Source of the DNA: Bifidobacterium vansinderenii
Lineage (GTDB): Bacteria > Actinomycetota > Actinomycetes > Actinomycetales > Bifidobacteriaceae
Direction: 5' to 3'
DNA: 60,782 nt
NCBI RefSeq assembly: GCF_002234915.1
Contig: NZ_NEWD01000019.1
Coordinates: 1-60,782 of the forward strand
The stretch's first letter is position 1; every line of letters starts with the position of its first letter. This document shows, piece by piece, positions 47,592-56,720 of this stretch. The notes beneath the pieces are model-generated. The model ran no database searches. It had not been told where the DNA came from and was given only the letters and a program-made list of their open reading frames with translations. The position numbers were made by a program, and so were the translations under genes.

Positions 47592-47607
47592 CGTATCGTT
47601 CCGGGGG

Positions 47608-47667
47608 TATGGCGGTATTGCGGTAGGCCGGTTTTTCAGGCTGGGTTTTCTTTTTCGTTCCAAACTC
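47608..47667. promoter_or_regulatory. Shared ICE upstream block, copy 2 (before the pilus operon)
   Basis: TATGGCGGTATTGCGGTA (47608-47625), then GTTCCAAACTC (47657-47667) and a GTGG-TTTTCG-GGTT run. The same succession occurs before the T4SS operon at 56675-56720. It lies directly after a terminator and about 145 bp before the adhesin start, the expected place for a promoter. Confidence 0.6.
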
Positions 47668-47811
47668 TTCCCGTGGTTTTCGCGGTTCCATGGTGCATGG
47701 CCCCTTCGGGGGTCCGCTTCTTTCCTGTTCCGATGTCGAGACGGACCGGTCAGACCGGTCCGCCTCCGGTGGAGGGCGGGGACGTATGGATTTTGGATGA
47801 GAGGGAAGCTC

Positions 47812-49602
47812 ATGGATCTTCGTTGCGGCGTGAGGGCGTGTGCCGCCGGTGTCGCGTTGGCGGCGCTGCTGGCTCCGGTGGGGGCCGGGGCCGCGGAGGG
47901 TTCGACGGCTGGTCAGTGGCTGTCGGTGCGCACGTCCGATGGTTCGTCGGAGGGGATTGATGGTCGTGGTCTGCTGGTGGGGGATGCCGGCGAGTACGAG
48001 GCGTTGCTGGATCTGTCGGGTATGTCTCCGACGTGGCGTGCGGGAGTGGTGCTCGCGTTCGATGCGCGGCATCTGGTCGTGGATGCCTCGACGGTGAGGG
48101 TGTCGGATGGTTCGGGACGGGATGTGACCGATGGTTTCAACGTGCAGGTGTCGGATGGTCGCGTGTACGTGTTTGCCCGGCTGGTGGACACGACGATGGA
48201 GGACGGGACCGTGGTGCCGGCCGGCGCGCAGCCGTCGGATCTGGCCGCGTATGCGGCGTTGGATGGCTCCTCGCATGATCCGTCGCACGATCCGGGCGTG
48301 GACCGGTCGCTGGCCGGAGGTTCGTATCGGGTTCGTGTGCCGTGGCGGGTGACGGGCGTTACGGGGAATGGTTCCACGGCTCGAGCGTCGATGACCAGGA
48401 TCGTGGACGCGGATCGCGGCGACGGGAACGCCGTGTCGAATCCGTTGGCGCGTGTGGAGCCGGATCGTGACGCGGTCATGACGGTCGGCGGGGATTCCGT
48501 GGACGGCATGTCGGTGTGGAGGGATTCGTCGTTCCTGTATCGGATGGATTCGGGCGTACTGTCCGCGGATCGTGCGACGTCCGTCTCGTCGTGGCGCGTG
48601 GACTCGAATGTGGATCCGGGCGTGGACCGGCTGACCGGCCGGTGGGCGGTGTATGCGGCCCGTGACCTGTATGGCATGGATGGTTCCATGCTGGCGGCCA
48701 AGGGATCCCGGATCGGCGGCGACGGCATGGACTCGTCACGCTTCGGCGGCGACCTGTTCACCGCGAGTGTGGATCCGGGGTCCGGGACGACGCGAGTGGA
48801 GGCCACGGACCTGTACCGGCGGCTCGTGAATGCGAATCCGGGTCGGGAGGCCGCCTGGCGCGCCTACGCGCAGGCCACACGGATCGCGGTCTCCGACAGG
48901 GTGGACTGGCGGTTCACCGCGACGCTCAACGGACAGTCGACGCGCAGCGCGTCGGCGTGGACCCGTACTCCCGACGCGACGCCCACGCTGCGTGTGGAGT
49001 CCTGGGACGCGCGCAGCGGTCGCGAGTCCGGGGACCGGGATTCCTCGACGGATGCTCTGACGGGCGTGAAGGACGGGGAGCGGATCGTGTTCACGGTCAC
49101 GAACACGAGTTCGGACGCGTGGTTCCGCGCCTCGGACCTACATTTCTCGGATCGGGCGGTCGTCGGCGACGGCGCGGTCACGGGGCTTGAGCACCCGTCC
49201 GGCTGGGATTCGCTGCTGCTGGCTCCGGGTCAGAGCGTGGACGTGACGGGCCGGCTGCAGGGGTTCACCCAGGGGCGTCATACCGGCAGGACGACGGTGT
49301 CGGCGCGCCCCCTGACCGAGTGTCCGTCCGACGGGGACATGGCCGGTCGGGTCGAGGCGGGCGGTCGATCGTTGTGTCTGGACACGACGGTGACGTCCGC
49401 GTCCGATGACTGGTCCGGGATGCGTGCCGGCGGGCGGACGACCAGGCTCGCGGCGACCGGGGCCGCGATCGTCAACATGGTCGCCGCGATGGCCACGGCC
49501 ACGGCCGGCGGCGTGCTGTTCCTCCTGTACCGGCATGGCAAACGGCTGGAATCCCCGCCCGGTCACGGCCGGGAACCGGAGCCGCATGACGGAGACCGGT
49601 AG
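47812..49602 (+). CDS. Surface adhesin, AgI/II (PrgB-like) isopeptide-domain type, LAATG tail
   Basis: 596 residues with a signal peptide (VALAALLAPVGAGA). The long middle region contains stretches of the kind seen in the isopeptide-forming C-terminal domains of streptococcal antigen I/II and the enterococcal aggregation substance PrgB: FLYRMDSGVLSADRATSVSSWRV, LTGRWAVYAARDLY and FRASDLHFSD-type strands. Residues 546-550 read LAATG, followed by a hydrophobic helix and RHGKR, a non-standard sorting signal (Ala for Pro). About 22 further residues follow the basic stop, longer than usual for a sortase substrate, so simple membrane anchoring is an alternative. ATG at 47812 has GAGGG 6 nt before it. 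It is the first gene of the pilus operon. Confidence 0.65.
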   Translation: MDLRCGVRACAAGVALAALLAPVGAGAAEGSTAGQWLSVRTSDGSSEGIDGRGLLVGDAGEYEALLDLSGMSPTWRAGVVLAFDARHLVVDASTVRVSDGSGRDVTDGFNVQVSDGRVYVFARLVDTTMEDGTVVPAGAQPSDLAAYAALDGSSHDPSHDPGVDRSLAGGSYRVRVPWRVTGVTGNGSTARASMTRIVDADRGDGNAVSNPLARVEPDRDAVMTVGGDSVDGMSVWRDSSFLYRMDSGVLSADRATSVSSWRVDSNVDPGVDRLTGRWAVYAARDLYGMDGSMLAAKGSRIGGDGMDSSRFGGDLFTASVDPGSGTTRVEATDLYRRLVNANPGREAAWRAYAQATRIAVSDRVDWRFTATLNGQSTRSASAWTRTPDATPTLRVESWDARSGRESGDRDSSTDALTGVKDGERIVFTVTNTSSDAWFRASDLHFSDRAVVGDGAVTGLEHPSGWDSLLLAPGQSVDVTGRLQGFTQGRHTGRTTVSARPLTECPSDGDMAGRVEAGGRSLCLDTTVTSASDDWSGMRAGGRTTRLAATGAAIVNMVAAMATATAGGVLFLLYRHGKRLESPPGHGREPEPHDGDR

Positions 49603-49895
49603 ACGAAGCCTCCCCGGAGTCGTCTTCCCCGGCTTCGGGGCACCCGGGCCGTCGGATCTCTTCCTCCCGGCGGCCGTTCATTCTTCCCGCGCCACCAGGC
49701 GCGGGCGCAGGGGCGGGCCGGCAGCGGCGGCGTGACACGCACGCTGGCCCTCCCCGTCCACCACGACCCGATCAGGAAAGGAGCCTATCCACACCGATCA
49801 TCATCCCGCCGTCCCCGATGGGGCGGCATCCACGCATATGCAACAACGACAAGCGGGCAGGCCGTGTGGTCTTCCCGAGGAAAGAGGAAATCATC
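49603..49895. other. Gap between adhesin and backbone pilin, with hairpin
   Basis: CCCGCGCC (49686-49693) pairs with GGCGCGGG (49698-49705) over ACCA, without a T tract. It could partially terminate transcription or protect the downstream pilin mRNA. No ORF is credible. Confidence 0.5.
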
Positions 49896-51425
49896 ATGAG
49901 CAACAACCTTCGCCGTATCGTGGCCCCGACCGTCGCGGCCTTCGTCGCCGCCGCCGCTCTCGGCACCGGCGTTCTCTCGGCCAACGCTGCCGATGGCGGT
50001 CAGGCCGCGGCCGCGAACGCGACCATCACCCTGAGCGCGGCGTCCGGCGATCTGGTCGGCCACACGTTCGACGTGTACCGCGTCGGCTCCTACACGAACT
50101 ACGGCAACTGGAACAACGACGCGGACGGCAAGATCGACTCCACCGACGTCGTCAACGCCAATCAGGCCGCCACCGACTGGCTCAAGGCCGCCGGCATCAA
50201 GGCCGATCAGGCCACCGGCCACGACGAGGCCGGCACGATCGCCGCCGGCAACGCGCAGGCCGCCCGCAGCGCGGCCGCAGCCCTCGCCGCGGTCAAGAAC
50301 AAGCCGCAGGCCGTCAAGTCCGGCATCGCCGTCGCCGCGGATGCGAAGGACAAGACCACCCTGACCATCGGCGGTCTCGAGGAGGGCTACTACCTCGTCG
50401 TCGATTCCGACGGTCTGCCCCTGCTCGTCGGCACCAAGATCGGCGGCCATGATCTCGACACGCAGACGCTCGGCGTCGCCGTGGTCAAGTCCACCATCCT
50501 GTCCGTCTCCAAGGACGGTGCGGGCGACTCCACGATCGGCGCGACCGTGAGCTACACGGTCAGCTTCAAGGTCCCGGACAAGAACTCCAACCCGAAGAGC
50601 CTGTCCTACGAGGACGTGGCCACCAACCTGTCCGTCAACCAGGACTCCATCAAGGTCAAGGTCGGCGACGGAGCGGCCGCCGCCCCCGCCCAGGGCACCC
50701 TGACCATGAAGGACGCCAACGCCGGCTTCACTTACAACGCGACCGGTCTGCTGACGGATGCCAACTACGGCAAGCAGGTGACCATCACCTACACCGCGGT
50801 CGTCCTCGGCGAGGATCCGTCCAACACGGGTACCGTGCACGCCAACCTCGACGGCACCGACCACACCGGCACCACGCCCGAGGGTCCCGTCACCCTCGCC
50901 AACTTCGACTTCAAGATCCATAAGACCAACAACGATGGCACGGTCGCGCTGAAGAACGCCGGCTTCACCATCAAGGCCTCGGACGGCAAGTACATGAAGT
51001 TCGCCCAGGGCAAGTGGACCAAGGTCGACGCGAAGGACGACCAGGCCGCCGTCGCCGCCGGCGCGGAGACCAAGACCAACGACCAGGGCTTCCTCAGCTT
51101 CGCCGGTCTGGGCGATGGCACCTACACCGTCACCGAGTCCACCGTGCCGGACGGCTATCTGAAGACCCCGGCCCAGTTCACCATCAAGATCGACAACAAG
51201 GCGCACACGGGCGTCGTCACCGGTACCGGCGCGAACAACGGGCTGACCCCGAACGTGACCATCAAGGACGGCGGCCAGGTCGAGGTCCACAACCTCAACA
51301 GCATCACCCAGCTGCCGCAGACCGGCGCCGCTGGCGTGTACGTGCTCGCGGGCACCGCCGCGCTCCTCGCCCTCGCGGGCGGCGCGACCTACGCCCTCAA
51401 GCGCAAGCAGCAGCCGGCCGCCTGA
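49896..51425 (+). CDS. fimA: Major (backbone) pilin with LPQTG sorting signal
   Basis: 509 residues. Signal peptide to about residue 31 (VLSANA-AD), then an N-terminal pilin domain and a C-terminal Cna-B/SpaA-like domain. The E-box YTVTESTVPDGYL marks intramolecular isopeptide formation. The sorting signal is LPQTG at 473-477, a hydrophobic helix (VYVLAGTAALLALAGGATYAL) and KRK. Codon use is strongly biased to C-ending codons, a mark of high expression. AGAGGAAA precedes the ATG at 49896. The sortase gene follows at once. fimA is used in the bifidobacterial and actinomycete sense; the subunit is polymerised outside the cell. Confidence 0.85.
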   Translation: MSNNLRRIVAPTVAAFVAAAALGTGVLSANAADGGQAAAANATITLSAASGDLVGHTFDVYRVGSYTNYGNWNNDADGKIDSTDVVNANQAATDWLKAAGIKADQATGHDEAGTIAAGNAQAARSAAAALAAVKNKPQAVKSGIAVAADAKDKTTLTIGGLEEGYYLVVDSDGLPLLVGTKIGGHDLDTQTLGVAVVKSTILSVSKDGAGDSTIGATVSYTVSFKVPDKNSNPKSLSYEDVATNLSVNQDSIKVKVGDGAAAAPAQGTLTMKDANAGFTYNATGLLTDANYGKQVTITYTAVVLGEDPSNTGTVHANLDGTDHTGTTPEGPVTLANFDFKIHKTNNDGTVALKNAGFTIKASDGKYMKFAQGKWTKVDAKDDQAAVAAGAETKTNDQGFLSFAGLGDGTYTVTESTVPDGYLKTPAQFTIKIDNKAHTGVVTGTGANNGLTPNVTIKDGGQVEVHNLNSITQLPQTGAAGVYVLAGTAALLALAGGATYALKRKQQPAA

Positions 51426-51507
51426 CATGCGCGCCCTCCCGCCCGACACGGCCCGAGAGGGACATGACGAACGGGAAAGACAACGCATGGACCACCGGGA
51501 GGGACGA

Positions 51508-52464
51508 ATGGACGACTTCTACGAGATCATCCATCCGTCCCTCTCGCGCATCGAGCGCCGCCGTGAGCGACGCCGGCGGGTCCGTGACCGGATCCTCACC
51601 GCCGCGACCGCGCTCCTGTTCGCCGCCGCCACGCTTGTCGTCGGCATTCCGGCCGCGCAGAGCGTGGGGTTCGCCGCCGACCAAAGCCAGACGACGCAAC
51701 GGCTCTCCGACGCCATGGACGCCATGGACTCCGCGCGTCGCACCCGCATGCTTACGGCCGCCGACGCGTACAACCGGCGTCTCGCCCGGACCGGCCAGCC
51801 GATCATCGGCGAGGCGGCGGACCCGTTCAGCGGCAAGGCCACCGGGGATTTCACCGGGAGTGATGATCCCGACTACGAGCGGACCCTCGACACCGGTCGG
51901 GGGGTCATGGGGTCGATCAGCATCCCGAAGATCGGCGTTGACCTGACCATTCGTCATGGCAGCGGCGCGCAGGCGCTGGAGACCGGGATCGGTCATCTGC
52001 ACGGCACCAGCCTGCCCGTGGGAGGCCCGTCCACGCATGCGGCGTTGACCGGTCATCGCGGTCTGCCCAACGCGGAGCTGTTCACCCGGTTGGACGAGAT
52101 CCGGTTGGGAGACCCGTTCTATCTGCACGTGCTCGGCACGACGCTTGCCTACCGGGTGACCGATATCCGGGTCGTCGACCCGGACCAGGTCGACAGTCTG
52201 AAGATCGTCCCGGGCAAGGATCTGGTCACCTTGGTCACGTGCACCCCGTACGGCGTGAACACGCAACGGCTCCTCGTCACCGGCGAACGCGCCCGGATCG
52301 GTGTTCAGGTGCCGGCCGAGGCGGATGCGCCCGGCGACGCGCGGCCGCTGCTCGCGGCCGGGGTCGGCCTGCCCCTGATCGTCGGCCTGCCGCTGGCCCG
52401 CCGTGCCAGCCGGCGTGAGACGCCGCAGCATCATTCCACCAGAAAGGAAAGCAGCACATCATGA
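51508..52464 (+). CDS. srtC: Class C (pilin-polymerising) sortase
   Basis: Joins pilin subunits by transpeptidation between the sorting-signal Thr and a pilin lysine. The 318-residue protein has a membrane helix at 30-52 and a second at about 279-298, as class C sortases do. The lid motif DPF is at 105-107. The catalytic triad is His183 (TGHRG), Cys245 (TLVTC) and Arg254 (NTQRLLV). The start at 51508 (MDDFYEIIHPS) has GGGAGGG before it; the frame opens at 51427, but that start is poorly supported. It overlaps the tip protein gene by 4 bp. Confidence 0.93.
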   Translation: MDDFYEIIHPSLSRIERRRERRRRVRDRILTAATALLFAAATLVVGIPAAQSVGFAADQSQTTQRLSDAMDAMDSARRTRMLTAADAYNRRLARTGQPIIGEAADPFSGKATGDFTGSDDPDYERTLDTGRGVMGSISIPKIGVDLTIRHGSGAQALETGIGHLHGTSLPVGGPSTHAALTGHRGLPNAELFTRLDEIRLGDPFYLHVLGTTLAYRVTDIRVVDPDQVDSLKIVPGKDLVTLVTCTPYGVNTQRLLVTGERARIGVQVPAEADAPGDARPLLAAGVGLPLIVGLPLARRASRRETPQHHSTRKESSTS

Positions 52465-54449
52465 GAACAATGTTTTGGAAACGGCCTGCAGCGGCCCTGG
52501 CCGGCATCGCATGCCTCGCCATGCCGTTGGCCGGCCTGATGGCGGTTCCGGCCGTCCAGGCGGCGGACGCCTCCTGTTCGGGCTACGACCGTCCCGCCGG
52601 CAGCGACACCGACATCAACGTCAAGCTGCCCGTGTGCGATACAAGTCTGCCCGTCACCGTCGCTCCCCAGGGCGGGACCATCGCCGGCCAGATCCACGGC
52701 AAATACACCAACTTCGAGTTCGACACACAGTCCATCGGCATGGACACCGTCAAGTTCGACGCCAACTGGACCCACGGCAACAGCGGCATGGTCGACGGCG
52801 CCATCGAACAGCAGATCCCCACCAAGATCGGCGCCTCGTTCACCGTTCCCGATCTGGGCACGTGGATCGCCGGCAACGGCCTGCCCCAGACCGTGAGCGC
52901 GAAGTTCACCGTCACCGAATGGAACGGCGGCTCCGTCCGCTGGTACCATCTGGGCGGCGACAACAACCCGGTGTACGAGAAGGGCCTGACGTTCGCCGCC
53001 GACGCCGGCATCAAGCTCCTGCAATGCGCGAACGGACAGCCCACGGGCTGCGGTACGGGATATTCGAAGGACTCCCCCCAGCCCGCGTACGACGCCGCCA
53101 AGCGCAACGGCCTGACCCTTCAGGTCGACTTCCTCGACCAGAACGGCCAGCCGATCCAGGTGTCCGGATACACGGCGTTCGAGAATCTGGACGGTGACCG
53201 GTACGGCCTCTGGTGGGGCGGCGACCCCGACAATCTGAAGTGGGACCCCTACCTGCACGTGGGTATCGAGCCCCTGCAGGGCTTCGACCAGCTGATCCTG
53301 CCCTCGACCGGCACGTCGACCGGCGATCTGACCCGGTTCGGGCGCAACGGCATCGCCGGCGACAAGACGTTCGCCTACACGTACGACGCGAACTTCCCGA
53401 GGCCGAACAATCCCAACGACCTGTATGATCACAGGGACACCACCAACGATCAGGCCCTGGCCGAGTCCAGTCAGGCGTCCCACCGGTTCGCCGCCCTGTT
53501 CGACGCCACGAGCCTGACCTTCAGCTACACGAGCGGCCAGGAGGGTGCGATGACCATCGGTTCCGACGCGGTCGAGAAGGACAGCTCCCATCAGGTGTCG
53601 TGGACTGCGGTCGATCAGAACGGCAACACGCTGCCCGGGCTGACGAACCAGACCAGCGGGTTCACCACCGCCGCCGGCAAGGATCTGGACGCGACCAAGG
53701 TCGTCTACGGCACCCAGTGGAAGCTGGCCACGCCGAAGGCCCCCGAGGGGTACACGCTCGAGAAGGTCACCGGCGACGCGACGTCCAGCAGCACGCAGGA
53801 TCCGAATACGGTCGCGTCCGGCACCATGGGCGCGCGCAACCAGGCCGTCGTCCTGCATTACCGGGCCGCGTCCAGCCGCATCACCTTCCAGCCCGGTGAT
53901 CCCAAGGTCACCGGCAGCATCAAGCCTCTAGACGGGTACGTCGGCGACCAGGCCACCCTGCCCGACGCGACCGGCTACACGTGGGACCACCACACGTTCA
54001 CCGGGTGGAAGGATCCGGACGGCGGCGACCACAAGGCCGGCGACAAGATCGACTACCCCAAGGGAGGCCTCACCCTCACCGCCCAATGGCGCACGTGGAC
54101 CTACACCGTCCGCTATGAGAAGGGCGCGGATGATGCGACCGGCAGCATGGGCGACCAGGCCATGACGTTCGACCAGTCCGCCAGGCTCACCGCCAACGGG
54201 TTCAAACGATCCGGATGGCGATTCACCGGCTGGAAGGACCAGAACGGCAAGACCTACCAGGACGCGCAGGAGGCCACCAACCTCGCCTCCAATGACGGCG
54301 AGACCGTCACCCTGACCGCCCAATGGGCACGAACCGGCACCAGCACCCTGCCCTCCACCGGAGCGGCCACGGGACTGGGCGTCCTGCTCACGGCCGGTCT
54401 GCTCACGGCCGGCGGCATGATCGCACGCCGCATGCGCCGAGTCCGGTAG
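52461..54449 (+). CDS. Pilus tip/minor subunit with InlB-type repeats and LPSTG signal
   Basis: 662 residues. Signal peptide (ALAGIACLAMPLAGLMAVPAVQA), a large N-terminal adhesive region with six cysteines or so (CSGYD, VCDTS, LQCANGQPTGCGTG), and two C-terminal repeats of the Listeria-Bacteroides/InlB B type (YTWDHHTFTGWKDPDGG...LTLTAQW and GFKRSGWRFTGWKDQNGK...VTLTAQW). The sorting signal LPSTG is at 630-634 with a hydrophobic helix and RRMRR. Its start overlaps the srtC stop (ATGA). Position and size suggest the adhesive tip of the FimA pilus; the ligand is unknown. The operon terminates just after it. Confidence 0.8.
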   Translation: MRTMFWKRPAAALAGIACLAMPLAGLMAVPAVQAADASCSGYDRPAGSDTDINVKLPVCDTSLPVTVAPQGGTIAGQIHGKYTNFEFDTQSIGMDTVKFDANWTHGNSGMVDGAIEQQIPTKIGASFTVPDLGTWIAGNGLPQTVSAKFTVTEWNGGSVRWYHLGGDNNPVYEKGLTFAADAGIKLLQCANGQPTGCGTGYSKDSPQPAYDAAKRNGLTLQVDFLDQNGQPIQVSGYTAFENLDGDRYGLWWGGDPDNLKWDPYLHVGIEPLQGFDQLILPSTGTSTGDLTRFGRNGIAGDKTFAYTYDANFPRPNNPNDLYDHRDTTNDQALAESSQASHRFAALFDATSLTFSYTSGQEGAMTIGSDAVEKDSSHQVSWTAVDQNGNTLPGLTNQTSGFTTAAGKDLDATKVVYGTQWKLATPKAPEGYTLEKVTGDATSSSTQDPNTVASGTMGARNQAVVLHYRAASSRITFQPGDPKVTGSIKPLDGYVGDQATLPDATGYTWDHHTFTGWKDPDGGDHKAGDKIDYPKGGLTLTAQWRTWTYTVRYEKGADDATGSMGDQAMTFDQSARLTANGFKRSGWRFTGWKDQNGKTYQDAQEATNLASNDGETVTLTAQWARTGTSTLPSTGAATGLGVLLTAGLLTAGGMIARRMRRVR

Positions 54450-54464
54450 TCGACGCACCACATG

Positions 54465-54514
54465 ACGGGTTCATCCCCTCACCGGTTTCACGGGGAGGAG
54501 GATGAACCCGTTTT
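54465..54514 (+). terminator. Intrinsic terminator of the pilus operon
   Basis: ACGGGTTCATCC (54465-54476) pairs perfectly with GGATGAACCCGT (54500-54511), followed by TTT. Together with the terminator at 47562 it makes the four pilus genes a closed transcription unit. Confidence 0.9.
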
Positions 54515-54882
54515 CCATGTCCGGGAGGCGTCCATGTCCTCTTCTAGAGGTCCTATGAGGCAAGGAACTCCGCCACCGCCTTCAGGATCTCGCCGATCCG
54601 GTTGATGAGCCTGATCCGGCTCGATACCCTGCTGTGACGTGCGCGCGTATGCCGTCCGCATCGACGTGAGTGACGGCCGTGACGGCCGGCGTCACGCAGC
54701 AGGATGCCCAGAGACCACAGCGGCAGACTCCAGCACAGATCAGTGATATGGATGGTGTGGAACGCGCCGATCACGGCGCCTACAAAATCGGCCATACTTG
54801 TCGGCTATGCGCCTAGAACATGCGATGTGGCGTGATCTTCATCACAGTTCCAGTTCGCCGCCGGTCGTGGCGGACTGGCCTT

Positions 54883-55032
54883 TCAGTGGTGTCGGTCGCT
54901 CTGGAATGCCGCGACGGTCATGGCCATGAGAACTGCCACGGCCTGCCAGCCGCTGGTCTGCTGCGCCAACGGCACGCCGCAGACGGCGATGAGCGTGACG
55001 AGCGCCAGGTTTCGATTGTGCTCGGGTCGCAT
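54883..55032 (-). CDS. Small membrane protein
   Basis: 49 residues: a basic start (MRPEHNRN), helix LALVTLIAVCGVPLA, polar turn QQTSG, helix WQAVAVLMAMTVAAF, and a charged end. AAGGAG lies 6 nt before the ATG, which is the main support. It is on the strand opposite to the pilus and T4SS operons. No family is recognised. The surrounding 54.5-55.2 kb holds nothing else I can support. Confidence 0.5.
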   Translation of the reverse strand: MRPEHNRNLALVTLIAVCGVPLAQQTSGWQAVAVLMAMTVAAFQSDRHH

Positions 55033-55202
55033 GCGCGGCTCCTTTCTCCTATGCCGTCGGCCCCGTATGGCCGGTGGCATGGCGAACGTTACGCCGGGCC
55101 GAGCATGCGCCCAAATCGCCTTTGTTTACAAGGTGCGCATGGCCTTGAGGGTCTATCAATCGGCGGCATGCCGCTCTTCAAGACCCTCGCTGGCCGGAAA
55201 GG

Positions 55203-55559
55203 TCACCTCTTCCCGATGACCATGGTCTCCGTGGATTCCTCGGGTGTTATTCCGTAGTAGGCGTTGTAGGCGGCTTCGGCCTCGTCCCGGCCGCCGAGGC
55301 CGATCTCGTATCGGATCTCAGCCTCGAGGAAGTGACGGAAGTCATCGTCGATCTCCGTATTCTTGCCGAGTTCTAGGTCCATGATCCGTTGGACGGCGTC
55401 CGGCCTGCCGAGGAACGGCTTCCAGCGTTTCCTCGATCGTTCGCCGATCCGGACGATGGGGTGTCGCCGTTCGTCGTTCATGTCTCCGTGATCGGGGCGG
55501 AGGGGGATATGGCCGGCCCTGCCGTGGTCTTCTCCATCCTCCCCTGTTTCTCCTGTCAT
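55203..55559 (-). CDS. Hypothetical partner of the HNH-like protein
   Basis: 118 residues. The N-terminal third is disordered and acidic/His-rich; the rest is helical (MDLELGKNTEIDDDFRHFLEAEIRYEIGLGGRDEAEAAYNAYYGITPEES). No family known to me. Its ATG overlaps the stop of the upstream HNH-like gene by 4 bp (ATGA), so the two are made together. It could be an immunity, regulatory or effector partner; nothing in the sequence decides. Confidence 0.6.
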   Translation of the reverse strand: MTGETGEDGEDHGRAGHIPLRPDHGDMNDERRHPIVRIGERSRKRWKPFLGRPDAVQRIMDLELGKNTEIDDDFRHFLEAEIRYEIGLGGRDEAEAAYNAYYGITPEESTETMVIGKR

Positions 55560-56572
55560 TCTCGTTCGGCCTCCCGGGTGATGAGGTCGTCGATGGCCTT
55601 GTCGGTCGCGTTGGGCGTGGTGCGTGCGAGGTCCGCTCCCATCGCGTTCAGCAGCATGGTGGCCCGCCCGGCGTTTGCCAGCTGGGAAAGCTGTTTTCCC
55701 TTCCGGATGGAGGGGATGGCGCCGAATGTATCGGGCGTGGGTGGCAGGTAGCAGGTTCTCGTTCTGATCGGCTTGCCGGGTTCCACGAGTGTATGCCCGT
55801 ATTGGCTTTTCAGCATGTTCCTGGTCTTGTCAGGCAGTCCGGTGCCGTCGGGCATGAACAGGATCACGAGGCTGAGGTCGCCGAACTTGAACTGCGCCGA
55901 GTGACGGCAGGGGATGTCGAGCGGCTCGTCCTTCCCGCCGTCGCCGAACATGGCGGTGATCGAGGTGAGGATGTCGATGTCGCGGTCGCGTGTCATGGGG
56001 AATCTGGGGGTGGCGTAGCGTCCTGCGAGGATGAGTATCCTGTCGTCCGGGTGGTCCATGTCGAGATGTCGTATCCAGTCGAGGCGGGGGTTGATGGTCC
56101 CGTCGCCGGGTTCGGGGAATTCGGCGCCGAGGAACGACCGGACCTGCGGTCCTTCGCTCATCAGGTGCAGCGCGTTCCAGACGTATTTCGTCAGCGTCTT
56201 CTGCAAGAGGACGTAGTCGTGGCATATCGTCGTCGTGTCGGCGGTGCGGTCCTTGCATTGTCTGGTTCCGTTCGGGATGTTGGCCCGCGGGTTGGCGATG
56301 TGACGGGCGAGCATGTCCTTCATGTAGTCGTCCAGGTATGAGCTGGCGGTGTTGCATTGCCGTCCGATCGTGACGGTCGGGTCGCCCGAGTAGGTGAGTA
56401 TGGTGTTCGGCTGCCTGCCGGTCCGGGTGTAGTCGAGGGTCGTTCGGCTGTTCGGATAGAGGTCGAGCACGGCCTTAGAGATCACGTGTTCCTGTGACCG
56501 ATGTTCGTTCGTGCTGTGGCAGTACGGGCATTCCCATTGGTTTTCCTGCGGCTTCTTCGTCTTTTCTGTCAT
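55556..56572 (-). CDS. HNH-endonuclease-like protein
   Basis: 338 residues. The N-terminal zinc-type motif is CPYC (Cys15, Cys18), then EHVISKAVLD with Glu28-His29, and later GRQCNTASSYLDD. This is the order of the HNH_5 group (CxxC, EHxIP, CxxCN), with the first Cys of the second pair missing. The C-terminal 230 residues are of mixed structure without a recognised domain. The ATG at 56572 follows AAGGAAC; the frame runs on far upstream but with no support. It sits with its coupled partner against the direction of the two flanking operons, as cargo genes often do. Nuclease activity is a prediction. Confidence 0.6.
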   Translation of the reverse strand: MTEKTKKPQENQWECPYCHSTNEHRSQEHVISKAVLDLYPNSRTTLDYTRTGRQPNTILTYSGDPTVTIGRQCNTASSYLDDYMKDMLARHIANPRANIPNGTRQCKDRTADTTTICHDYVLLQKTLTKYVWNALHLMSEGPQVRSFLGAEFPEPGDGTINPRLDWIRHLDMDHPDDRILILAGRYATPRFPMTRDRDIDILTSITAMFGDGGKDEPLDIPCRHSAQFKFGDLSLVILFMPDGTGLPDKTRNMLKSQYGHTLVEPGKPIRTRTCYLPPTPDTFGAIPSIRKGKQLSQLANAGRATMLLNAMGADLARTTPNATDKAIDDLITREAERE

Positions 56573-56674
56573 GGTGTGTTCCTTTCTATCGGCGTCCTTG
56601 TCGTCGTGTCCGTTCCATCGTATGTTGGTTTGCCTGTTTCGGTCGGCCGGTGTTCGGGTTTTTCGGTGTTGCGG

Positions 56675-56720
56675 TATCGGGGTATCGCGGTGTGGGGGTT
56701 GGGTTTCGTGTTCCAAACTC
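56675..56720. promoter_or_regulatory. Shared ICE upstream block, copy 3 (before the T4SS operon)
   Basis: TATCGGGGTATCGCGGTG (56675-56692) and GTTCCAAACTC (56710-56720) followed by GTGGGTTTTCGGGGTTGG. The same two blocks in the same order stand before the pilus operon. It is 78 bp before the first T4SS gene. Confidence 0.6.

Noticed and set aside
54553-54795. 80-residue ORF on the minus strand after the pilus operon
   Set aside because: No ribosome binding site, and a low-complexity basic middle (RHGRHSRRCGRHTRARH); not supported as a gene.
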